From JAEZKC01 sp046538945 (GTDB lineage: Bacteria > Fibrobacterota > Chitinivibrionia > Chitinivibrionales > Chitinispirillaceae), in NCBI GenBank assembly GCA_046538945.1, contig JBKHHW010000165.1, forward strand, positions 1 to 7,048: a stretch of DNA of 7,048 nt, in the 5' to 3' direction. Position numbers and translations under genes: made by a program. Shown piece by piece: positions 1 through 6,295 of the stretch; within the stretch, counting starts at the first letter, position 1; each line of letters begins with the position of its first letter. A model generated the notes under the pieces. The model worked only from the letters and a program-made list of their open reading frames with translations, was not told the origin of the DNA and did no database searches.

Positions 1-30
1 TTCCGTTCTTCCGTTTTCCGTTCTTCCGTT
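1..30. repeat. 15-bp exact tandem duplication
   Basis: Bases 1-15 and 16-30 are identical copies of TTCCGTTCTTCCGTT. Each copy is itself built from two TTCCGTT units, so the stretch reads as a short simple repeat. It touches the window edge, so the array may continue to the left and the true copy number is unknown. No coding frame uses it. It may be a microsatellite-like spacer or the edge of a larger repeat family; the sequence does not decide between them. Confidence 0.85.
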
Positions 31-72
31 GGACCGGACCCGCTCAACACCTGAAACCGCAGCCCCGTTCCT

Positions 73-160
73 CACCCCGGAGGGGTGATCCATTTATAGC
101 CCGGCATTTCAATGCCGGGACAGAAATTAAAACGAATCATTCCCCGTCCTGAAGGGACGG
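73..160. repeat. cluster of three intergenic hairpins (REP-like mosaic)
   Basis: Three perfect inverted repeats lie within 88 bp. The first is CACCCC/GGGGTG at 73-78 and 82-87 with a 3-nt loop. The second is CCCGGCATT/AATGCCGGG at 100-108 and 111-119, separated by 2 nt. The third is CCGTCC/GGACGG at 144-149 and 155-160 with a 5-nt loop. None is followed by a clear T-tract on either strand, so they are not classic intrinsic terminators, although they lie just downstream of the oxidoreductase and could affect its mRNA 3' end. Compact GC-rich hairpins of unrelated sequence placed side by side between genes are typical of dispersed small repeats. Membership in a repeat family is inferred, because only this window was seen. 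Confidence 0.6.
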
Positions 161-207
161 TCCTATGTCTTGCATCTCCCATAACTCCGCAGCCAGGAAT
201 GCCCCCC

Positions 208-1548
208 TCACTCCTCCAGCCGGTTCACTGTATCATACATCACTGTGGGAAATCCCCACACCATCTCCTTTATCTGACCTAAAGTCATTCCCGCGCTGAT
301 CGCCAAGCCGAATGTGTTGATCACCTCGTCCACTCCGTGACCAAGCATATGGACCCCCAGAATACGGCCGGTTCCTTTTTCAGAAACAACCTTGAATGCC
401 GAATGCCTGTATCCAAGCCTTCTGGTGATATGCTTCTGGGAAGTGTCGAAGAACTGAACCCGAACATCAAGCCTCTCCTCCAACGCCTCCTGCTCACTCA
501 TTCCCACCGATGCCAGAGCCGGTGTAGTGAACACGACACTTGGAACTACACTATAGTCCGGCTTATGACTGTTGCCCTCCAGTAGATTACGAGCCACAAC
601 CCTGGATTCCATTTCAGCGACGGGAGTAAGCTGGATTCCGTACTGATTGACATCACCTGCAATATATACCGCCTCATTGCTGATACTCTGGAGAAACTCG
701 TTTACCGCAATTCCTCTTTTCTCCCGCTGGACTCCTCCCGCCTCCAGATTGAGATCATCCAGATCTGGAACCCTGCCCCCACCATGCACCACCAGATCAG
801 CTTCAAAACGCTCCGAACCGGCATGCACACTGAAAACGCTCTTTTCCCTCTCGATGGACTTGACGGGAGTACCTAAGCGCACATCGATACCGATTTCCTT
901 GCTGATACCCAGAAGCATATCGACCAGCTGGGCATCGAAATTTCTCAACGGTCTCTCCATAGCCTCCAGGATCACGACCCGGGCTCCCGCCCTGGCGGCG
1001 ATGAATGCGAATTCAAAGGAGATGTACCCTCCCCCCATGAACACCACTCTCCCGGGCAGAGCTTCGAGATTGAGGAAACTATCGCTTGTCACCAGATATT
1101 CAGCTCCCGGAAAAGGAAAATGCGCAGGCTTGGAACCGGTAGCAATCAAAATACGGCGGGCAGAAATCTTCTTACTCTCAACCGACAGAGTATTTCTATC
1201 CACAAACCGACACTCACCGTGGTACATATCTATTCCCGATGAGGATAGATTCCGTTCGTTCATCTCAGGAACGGGATCCACAAGTGACTGTTTGAACCTC
1301 ATCAGCTCCTCCCAGTCCACCTGAACAGAACCTTTGATTCCCTTGCCTTTCATACTGTGGAACCGGTGAACCAATTCTGTAGCCAAAGCGAGTGTCTTTT
1401 TGGGATTGCACCCTCTCAGGGCGCAGGTTCCCCCGAAGGGAAGCTTGTCGGCGATTCCCACTTTCCATCCGGCTTTGCTGCAGATCTGGGCCGCTTCGGT
1501 GCCCCCCGATCCTGTCCCGATCACAAAAAGGTCGTAGTGTTCCTGCAT
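208..1548 (-). CDS. class I FAD/NAD(P)-dependent disulfide oxidoreductase-like protein (glutathione reductase / dihydrolipoamide dehydrogenase fold)
   Basis: This is a 446-residue cytosolic flavoenzyme of the usual family length. The N-terminal FAD site is GTGSGG (residues 11-16). The redox-active disulfide motif CALRGC follows, with C42 and C47. ATGSKP lies at 136-141, the NAD(P)-binding GGGYIS at 172-177, the second FAD motif AGD at 297-299, and the dimerisation domain from about 335 to the end. E195 at the end of the second beta strand of the nucleotide domain would favour NADH, while R202 matches one of the NADPH-type arginines, so cofactor preference is unclear. The C-terminal HPTxxE dyad of glutathione and lipoamide reductases is absent: the sequence reads WGFPTVMYD, with F433 in place of His and Y438 in place of Glu. 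The partner of the disulfide is therefore unknown. The ATG start is supported by AGGAG at 1556-1560, 7 nt upstream. The cotransporter gene lies 137 bp upstream on the same strand, and co-transcription is possible but not shown. Confidence 0.93.
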   Translation of the reverse strand: MQEHYDLFVIGTGSGGTEAAQICSKAGWKVGIADKLPFGGTCALRGCNPKKTLALATELVHRFHSMKGKGIKGSVQVDWEELMRFKQSLVDPVPEMNERNLSSSGIDMYHGECRFVDRNTLSVESKKISARRILIATGSKPAHFPFPGAEYLVTSDSFLNLEALPGRVVFMGGGYISFEFAFIAARAGARVVILEAMERPLRNFDAQLVDMLLGISKEIGIDVRLGTPVKSIEREKSVFSVHAGSERFEADLVVHGGGRVPDLDDLNLEAGGVQREKRGIAVNEFLQSISNEAVYIAGDVNQYGIQLTPVAEMESRVVARNLLEGNSHKPDYSVVPSVVFTTPALASVGMSEQEALEERLDVRVQFFDTSQKHITRRLGYRHSAFKVVSEKGTGRILGVHMLGHGVDEVINTFGLAISAGMTLGQIKEMVWGFPTVMYDTVNRLEE

Positions 1549-1685
1549 AAGTGTGCTCCTGGTTGGATGTAACTGCCTGACCGGTTAAATGTGTGCAAAT
1601 ACTATTCCGTTCAAGGAGGATTGGAGGAATGCCATGGAGCTGATTTTCACTATTTCAGCACGTCACCTTCGGATTAAAACACACC

Positions 1686-3965
1686 TCAGCTGAGAAGATC
1701 CGCCTCGCCCGTGGAGTGGACCATGATGGTGGTGGGCATGCCCTCGAGAAGACGGCCGTAGGAGTTCTGAAACTCCCCGCCGTCCATGTTCTGCGCCACC
1801 TGGAAGCCAAGAAACACCACTGTGGCATCACCGGATTTTCTATGCAGAAGGCTGGGAAAGGGTTCATCCGAAATAACAACCTCTATCTCCATATCAAGCC
1901 TGGCAGCCTCGATGAGTTTGCGAAGGTCCTCATATGCCCTGTTTTTCAGTGATGGTTCCGGCACCATTCTCAGAATCCTTATCTTCGTTCCCGACCATCC
2001 CGGGTTCAGAGACAAAAGATAAGCCAGAATGACCATCAGGGACCCGTTGCGCATTCCACGCCACCAGATATCTATCCTCCGGTTGCGGCGCTGCTGAGGA
2101 TCGGGAAGCCCCCCGTCCCAGACAAGCCCCACACTCATATTGAGAAGAACGGAGGTCTGGATCGATTTCAGAAAACCTTCCGCACGGCTGCTGTCTGCAG
2201 ACCATCCGAAGAGTGCCAGATTGGGTTTTATGGGGCCGATGGAGGTGGACTGAAGGAACTGGTTGAGCCCCAGTTCGAAATCAGGCGTGACAAGTACCTC
2301 CGGAAACGCCCTGATTCTGTTTTTGAGGACAAATTCGTTAAGAGACGTATGAAGTTGGTTTCTTTCTGCTACCATTGTTTCGAAGTGACCGTTGACCAGA
2401 ACCGCCATGGTCACGATACCACGACCACTGCCGAGCCAGTCGGCGTATTTCACCAGTGTGAGCTGACGCTCAGGGGCGCCGGAAAAGGCCACTATAGTGG
2501 GACGCCAGTTTTTTGAATGGACCGGAAGAGTGGAAAGGGTGAAAAGATTATCTCTGGTCCGCGAATAGATAAACCCCCTCCTGGCGTCACCGAATGAAGC
2601 AGTCAGAATGAACTTGCGCACATACATGAACAGTCCGCAGAAAAAGAGTGCGGCGATGATGGCAGCCTGCCAGTTTACAATGAAAGAGACCGCGAAACAG
2701 GCCACAGCCCCGATCAGTGCAGGTGACCAGTGGAAGAATTTGAACCGGGGGCGGAAGGAGGGGTTGCGGCTGAAAGATTCGACGAAGGCGGCCAGGTTGG
2801 TGATTCCGTAGGTCCAGAGAAAGAGCATGGTCACCACTGAAGCGACCATGTTAAGAGCGCCGCCGTCACCCCCGTTGCGGGCCAGAAAGAGAACCAGCAG
2901 GCACAGTGCCATGGTGAGTAACAGAGCTCTGCGAGGCTCGCCGGCAGAAGTGAGCTTGGCAAAGGAATTAATCGGTCTGAGGATTTTATCCTGACCGAGA
3001 GACTGGATTACCCGCGGAGCACCCAGAAGAGACCCCAGCGCACTGGAAAGAGTGGCGCAGAACACTCCCAGCACCACAAGAAAACCGGTGTAGAATGGTG
3101 CGGCCGCGATAAGGCTGTGGTAGGGATTGTTAATTAACTCCTGACGCGATATGGCGCCCCCGCCAAGCAGAATCTGGGCAGAATAGATAAGAACAGCCGC
3201 CCCGATCGCCCCCAGCGTTCCCCAAGGTATCGATTTGGTGGGGTTTTTGAGATCGCCGGACATGTTCACCCCCGCCATAATCCCCGTTGCGGCAGGGAAA
3301 TAGAGGGCAAAAAGGGCCCAGAAAGAAAATCCGCCGCCCTCGAACGGCTTAATGTTCGCCCAGAACTGATTCGAGTCGAATTTCATTATAAATCCGCTCA
3401 TGAAGGCAAGAATCGATAAAGCCAGAATACCCATGATCACGTACTGAGTCTTGATAGCCCAGTCTGCTCCCCTGAAGGTGATCAGAAAGATGGCTATAAG
3501 CATGATAAAGGCGATCACGACAAAATAGGGCTGGAAAAATGGAATGGTGCGGACCAGCGCTTCCGTGAAACCCAGTATGTAAAAAGGGACCGACAGGGTC
3601 TGGGCGAGAAAAAGGGTCAGACCGATTGTTGCCCCGAATTCAGGTCCGAGGGTGCGGGAGATGAGAAAATAGGCTCCTCCCCCCTTCACATCCGTATTGG
3701 TGGCAATAGCGGAAATGGAAAGAGCGGTCAGTGTAGTGATGAGCTTTGAAAGTCCCAGAATAATCAAAGCGCCGTAGATTCCCGCATGCCCCACCACAAA
3801 GCCGGCGCGCATGAACATCACCACGCCCAGAATCGTGAGAATGGAGGGGGTGAACACACCGCCGAACGTGGAGAACTTCTTCATTTCCGGCACGGCTGCA
3901 GCCTCCACTCTGGTCTGAGCCGTTTTGGGCTGCTGTTCGTCCTCTTTTTCTGAAACCTGCGCCAT
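1686..3965 (-). CDS. bacterial cation-chloride cotransporter, SLC12 (NKCC/KCC) type, APC superfamily
   Basis: This 759-residue inner-membrane protein has a hydrophilic N-tail (1-33), about 12 membrane segments (about 36-450) and a soluble C-terminal domain (about 485-759). TM1 carries the CCC signature ILTILGVVMFMR, followed by ALSISAIATN (81-90), GGGAYFLISRTLGPEFG (95-111) and FPAATGIMAGVNMSGDL (223-239). The C-terminal domain keeps RPTIVAFSGAP (488-498) and IDIWW (631-635), both typical of eukaryotic SLC12 tails. Known K+ ligands of NKCC1/KCC1 appear as I45, Y129, P224 and T227, but the TM1 Asn is Thr (T44). The TM8 Ser pair of the NKCC Na+ site is S307-S308. This suggests Na+-coupled K+/Cl- symport, by inference. 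The start is supported by GAGGAA at 3971-3976 and by the promoter at 4007-4035. Plain amino acid permeases of the APC group are less likely, because the CCC-specific tail is present. Confidence 0.93.
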   Translation of the reverse strand: MAQVSEKEDEQQPKTAQTRVEAAAVPEMKKFSTFGGVFTPSILTILGVVMFMRAGFVVGHAGIYGALIILGLSKLITTLTALSISAIATNTDVKGGGAYFLISRTLGPEFGATIGLTLFLAQTLSVPFYILGFTEALVRTIPFFQPYFVVIAFIMLIAIFLITFRGADWAIKTQYVIMGILALSILAFMSGFIMKFDSNQFWANIKPFEGGGFSFWALFALYFPAATGIMAGVNMSGDLKNPTKSIPWGTLGAIGAAVLIYSAQILLGGGAISRQELINNPYHSLIAAAPFYTGFLVVLGVFCATLSSALGSLLGAPRVIQSLGQDKILRPINSFAKLTSAGEPRRALLLTMALCLLVLFLARNGGDGGALNMVASVVTMLFLWTYGITNLAAFVESFSRNPSFRPRFKFFHWSPALIGAVACFAVSFIVNWQAAIIAALFFCGLFMYVRKFILTASFGDARRGFIYSRTRDNLFTLSTLPVHSKNWRPTIVAFSGAPERQLTLVKYADWLGSGRGIVTMAVLVNGHFETMVAERNQLHTSLNEFVLKNRIRAFPEVLVTPDFELGLNQFLQSTSIGPIKPNLALFGWSADSSRAEGFLKSIQTSVLLNMSVGLVWDGGLPDPQQRRNRRIDIWWRGMRNGSLMVILAYLLSLNPGWSGTKIRILRMVPEPSLKNRAYEDLRKLIEAARLDMEIEVVISDEPFPSLLHRKSGDATVVFLGFQVAQNMDGGEFQNSYGRLLEGMPTTIMVHSTGEADLLS

Positions 3966-4006
3966 AAGATTTCCTCGTTTTTAGAAACCAAGCTGAAAGT
4001 TATGAA

Positions 4007-4035
4007 AATATAGACTAGATTCAGGAAAGTTACAA
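4007..4035 (-). promoter_or_regulatory. sigma70-type promoter of the cation-chloride cotransporter gene
   Basis: Read on the minus strand, TTGTAA (4030-4035, 4/6 to TTGACA) is followed by exactly 17 bp and then TATATT (4007-4012, 5/6 to TATAAT). Transcription would start near 4000, leaving a leader of about 35 nt before the ATG at 3965. It is the best-formed promoter in the window. Assignment is by consensus only. Confidence 0.6.
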
Positions 4036-4181
4036 TAGGACAGCCTCTGAATTTGAATGTACGGTTTTTTTCGGTAAATCCAGCGGGATTTCTTCCTTCC
4101 GCATTATCATGGCAAACTTTTTGATTGTACAAGTATGGGTTCCCGTGTCGAGATATTCGGATTGAGAAAGTGAAAATTACC

Positions 4182-4979
4182 ATGAACCGACTACTTAAAA
4201 CCGTGCTCAATTCGGCAAGTCTGCTGCTTGCCCTTGTCATCAACTATCTCTCCAATACCGAAATCATCGGACAAACAACCGTGGGCGGTGTAAGCGAAAG
4301 ATATCCTACCGTTCTCACTCCCGCGGGCTACGCATTTTCTATCTGGGGGCTTATTTACCTGCTGCTTCTGGGCTTTGCGGGATACCAGTGGTACTCCCGG
4401 GCTAAAAAAGAGAACCGTGAAGTGATTGACCGCACGGGGTACTATTTCATTCTGGCCAACCTGGCGAATGCTTCGTGGGTGATTGCATGGGTAAACGGCC
4501 TGATAGCTGTTTCCGCCGGTTTCATACTCATATTGCTGGGATCTCTTATAAAACTCGTGCAGAGGTTGAATCTGGAAAAATGGGATGCTCCATTTCCTAT
4601 CATTCTGTTTGTTTGGTGGCCCGTTGTCATCTATTTCGGATGGGTTATTCTGGCCGCAATTCTGAACATCCAGGTGTTCATTGTAAGCCTGGGCTGGGAT
4701 CAGCAAACATTGACCGCTGAAATCTTCGGTGCGGTGTTTATTGCTCTGGGCACAGCTGTTTACCTGTATCTGATCTATTCAAGAAACCTGCGGGAATCGG
4801 CAGCAGTCGGCGCATGGGGGCTTGCTGCCATTGCGGCAAAACAGTCGCAGGCCAATCCCGTGGTGACGGGAATTGCAGTAGTTTGCACAGCGGTTTTGCT
4901 GATAAATATTGCGATCCACGCCTTCAGGAACAGGGAGCATTCCTTTTCCAGGAAAGCAGCCCTTCACCTAAATGGATGA
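4182..4979 (+). CDS. tryptophan-rich TspO/MBR-like integral membrane protein
   Basis: This 265-residue, very hydrophobic protein has about eight predicted membrane segments (roughly 8-26, 47-68, 86-104, 106-124, 139-162, 180-199, 207-221 and 226-247). TPAGYAFSIWGLIYLLLLGF (46-65) and the region W145-W146 to W154 (VWWPVVIYFGW) resemble the TspO/MBR 'tryptophan-rich sensory protein' group; ten Trp occur in total. Classical TspO is shorter (about 160 residues, five segments), so this belongs to a longer relative. TspO proteins bind porphyrins and related ligands in membranes, but the ligand here is unknown. I chose the ATG at 4182, because the TTG at 4125 would add 19 polar residues before the first membrane segment. 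The Shine-Dalgarno match is weak (GAGAAAG, about 11 nt upstream). The gene is divergent from the cotransporter and convergent with the NYN gene. No clear promoter was found in the 216-bp divergent spacer. Confidence 0.75.
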   Translation: MNRLLKTVLNSASLLLALVINYLSNTEIIGQTTVGGVSERYPTVLTPAGYAFSIWGLIYLLLLGFAGYQWYSRAKKENREVIDRTGYYFILANLANASWVIAWVNGLIAVSAGFILILLGSLIKLVQRLNLEKWDAPFPIILFVWWPVVIYFGWVILAAILNIQVFIVSLGWDQQTLTAEIFGAVFIALGTAVYLYLIYSRNLRESAAVGAWGLAAIAAKQSQANPVVTGIAVVCTAVLLINIAIHAFRNREHSFSRKAALHLNG

Positions 4980-5045
4980 AACTAACTCTGCATACCCGGC
5001 GATCTCTGTTTTTCTTTCTGAGTTTCAGGCACTCATGGCCAAGAT

Positions 5046-5074
5046 TGCAAAAAAAGTGGCGCATTTGCATTTTT
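5046..5074 (+). terminator. weak candidate terminator between convergent genes
   Basis: TGCAAA (5046-5051) and TTTGCA (5064-5069) form a 6-bp stem with a 12-nt loop, followed by five T (5070-5074). It sits in the 107-bp gap between the converging TspO-like and NYN genes, where a terminator is expected. The stem is short and AT-rich, so strength is doubtful. Confidence 0.3.
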
Positions 5075-5086
5075 CAATAAGAGACC

Positions 5087-5833
5087 TCATTTCACCTTCG
5101 GTCTGAAAGCCCTTATGATGACTGAACCCTTTCCCGGGTACTTCTTCATCTCGAAAGACTTTATCTTTCCGACTATGTTCGGCAGCTTTGTCTCTCCATA
5201 GGTCCGCGGATCGAAATCCGGATTCTGACGCTTGATGAATGAGCCTACGGATGCAATGTTTGCCCAGCCCTCTTCGTCCTGGTATTTTCTCCATCCATTT
5301 TCAAGAAGCGGAGCAAGAGAGGCGGGATCTTTCTTTTCATCAGCAGCCTCAACATGATCCTTGGGCGGAGAATCGACGGTTTGAACCTCGCTGTCGAGAT
5401 TCTCGGTCAAAATGAAGTCATCACACGCATTACGGAACGACACAGGGGTCTTCCTTTCCCCCACGCCGAACACATATATCTCCGACTCCCTGAGGCGGGA
5501 TGCAAGCTTTGTAAAGTCACTGTCACTGGAAACAAGCACGAACGCGTCATATTTGTCCGAGTATAGCAGATCCATGGCATCGATGATCATCGATGCATCC
5601 GTTGAATTCTTGCCGGACGTGTAGGCGAACTGCTGAACCGGCTGAATCGCCAGCTCATTGAGAATGGTTTTCCAGTTCTTCAGGTATTCACTGGACCAGT
5701 CGCCGTATGCACGTTTGCAGATAATATGACCATGGGTTGATATTTCACTTATTATCTGCGGCAGTTTGGAAGACTGTGCATTATCTGCATCTATCAGGAT
5801 TGCGATCTTTTTGGAATCATCCAGGTCTTTCAT
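5087..5833 (-). CDS. NYN-domain (LabA/DUF88-like) putative ribonuclease with C-terminal OST-HTH/LOTUS domain
   Basis: This is a 248-residue soluble protein. The N-terminal NYN (PIN-like) nuclease domain spans about 8-145. It shows the first acidic motif ILIDADN (D15, D17, N18), the central KNSTDASMIIDAMDLL (D79, D85) and the SSDSDF motif (D104, D106), the acidic cluster expected to bind a divalent metal. A polar linker at about 146-170 leads to an OST-HTH/LOTUS-like domain (about 172-248), recognisable from LLENGWRKYQDEEGWANIAS and the following SFIKRQNPDFDPRTYG; such domains are linked to RNA binding. The likely role is an RNA-cleaving or RNA-binding regulator, with target unknown. The start at 5833 is set by AAGGAAG at 5838-5844. 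The open frame continues upstream to 6148, but that part encodes 105 residues rich in Phe, Cys and Arg with no family resemblance, so it is excluded. The gene is monocistronic by position. Confidence 0.88.
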   Translation of the reverse strand: MKDLDDSKKIAILIDADNAQSSKLPQIISEISTHGHIICKRAYGDWSSEYLKNWKTILNELAIQPVQQFAYTSGKNSTDASMIIDAMDLLYSDKYDAFVLVSSDSDFTKLASRLRESEIYVFGVGERKTPVSFRNACDDFILTENLDSEVQTVDSPPKDHVEAADEKKDPASLAPLLENGWRKYQDEEGWANIASVGSFIKRQNPDFDPRTYGETKLPNIVGKIKSFEMKKYPGKGSVIIRAFRPKVK

Positions 5834-5837
5834 AGAA

Positions 5838-5844
5838 CTTCCTT
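5838..5844 (-). promoter_or_regulatory. ribosome binding site deciding the NYN gene start
   Basis: AAGGAAG on the minus strand lies 4 nt before the ATG at 5831-5833, with its AGGA core 6 nt away. It coincides with the point where NYN homology begins, which rules out the 105-residue N-terminal extension of the open frame. Confidence 0.7.
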
Positions 5845-5932
5845 TTCTGATTATGGCGCGGAAGAAAAGCCGGGCGTTAGTTTGCATGCGTCGAAAGCAA
5901 CCGGAAAAGGAGGCTTTCTTGGCGCAAAAAAG

Positions 5933-5953
5933 CAGTAATTGCAAAACAGTAAT
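5933..5953 (-). repeat. 7-bp direct repeat upstream of the NYN gene
   Basis: On the minus strand ATTACTG occurs twice, at 5947-5953 and 5933-5939, with a 14-bp period. The upstream copy overlaps a TATATT (5951-5956) that could be a -10 element, although no good -35 lies at the right distance (best ATTTCA at 5973-5978). It could be a regulator site; the evidence is positional only. Confidence 0.35.
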
Positions 5954-6128
5954 ATAAAAAATGAGCACAACGTGAAATGAAAAGAATGGAGGAAGTATGT
6001 CGTGAATCATAGGGACAAGCCTCCATCTGCAACGGAAGTGCAGGGGCAGGAAACAAAAGAGGCGGCTCAGGAAACGAACTGATAAAGCACAAGGCCGCAT
6101 GTTCGCTGCCGTTAGATGGAAACAGCGA

Positions 6129-6158
6129 TTAACAGTTATCCTCCCCATTTACCATAAT
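6129..6158 (+). promoter_or_regulatory. candidate sigma70 promoter for the ZIP transporter gene
   Basis: TTAACA (6129-6134, 5/6 to TTGACA) and CATAAT (6153-6158, 5/6 to TATAAT) are 18 bp apart. Transcription would begin near 6165, giving an untranslated leader of about 130 nt before the ATG at 6296. No better promoter was found nearer to the gene. Confidence 0.45.
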
Positions 6159-6180
6159 TTTTCCTGAGAATACTGCTCTC

Positions 6181-6229
6181 CCGCCACTTTTGAAATTCAC
6201 TTCGCATTGAAGAAGAGTACTCTTGGCGG
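6181..6229 (+). promoter_or_regulatory. inverted-repeat leader or operator region upstream of the ZIP gene
   Basis: CCGCCA (6181-6186) pairs with TGGCGG (6224-6229). Inside lie a small hairpin, CTTC/GAAG (6200-6203 and 6209-6212), and a perfect 12-bp palindrome AAGAGTACTCTT (6213-6224). As RNA this could fold as a branched element; as DNA the palindrome could bind a dimeric repressor. It does not match any riboswitch class I recognise. The pairing is seen directly, but the function is inferred. Confidence 0.35.
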
Positions 6230-6295
6230 CATGTGATTTGCGATTGCTTAAGCTTTCATGCATTCCTTAAACGCACTCTAGTCCGGATTATTCTT

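Larger units (their letters stand above)
5834..6295. other. 462-bp divergent intergenic region, no convincing gene
   Basis: This spacer separates the divergent NYN and ZIP genes. It holds the NYN ribosome binding site, a 7-bp direct repeat overlapping a TATATT on the minus strand (5933-5956), a plus-strand promoter candidate (6129-6158), and inverted repeats at 6181-6229. Two small frames with Shine-Dalgarno-like sequences were seen and not accepted as genes. No tRNA- or rRNA-like structure was recognised. Confidence 0.7.

Noticed and set aside
57..194. 8-bp CCGCAGCC direct repeats as a target-site duplication of a mobile element
   Set aside because: An 8-mer repeated within about 200 bp is not rare enough by chance, and no terminal inverted repeats sit next to it. 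It is mentioned only as support to be tested.
647..1324. 225-codon plus-strand frame opposite the oxidoreductase
   Set aside because: It lies wholly antisense to a gene with clear family motifs, its translation is Ser/Thr/Arg-rich low-quality sequence without recognisable domains, and no ribosome site decides its start.
1549..1685. Promoter for the oxidoreductase in the spacer (TTGAAC at 1609-1614, minus strand)
   Set aside because: At 17-bp spacing the -10 candidate is CATTTA, a poor match, and no better pair was found. The gene may be read from the cotransporter promoter.
4125..4181. 19-residue upstream extension of the TspO-like protein from a TTG
   Set aside because: The added residues are polar and Arg/Lys-rich with no family match, and the TTG has no ribosome site.
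4191..4706. 171-codon minus-strand frame opposite the TspO-like gene
   Set aside because: It overlaps a membrane protein with clear hydrophobic segments and family motifs; its own translation has no domain or plausible start site.
6002..6082. 26-residue hydrophilic frame from GTG with GGAGG upstream in the NYN-ZIP spacer
   Set aside because: Short, low-complexity (Glu, Gln, Thr, Ala) and with no family match. The purine-rich stretch can produce a Shine-Dalgarno-like site by chance.
5834..6148. 105-residue N-terminal extension of the NYN frame
   Set aside because: NYN homology begins at the ATG at 5833, which has a good AAGGAAG site. The upstream part lacks family similarity, although it contains a hydrophobic stretch that could be mistaken for a membrane anchor.
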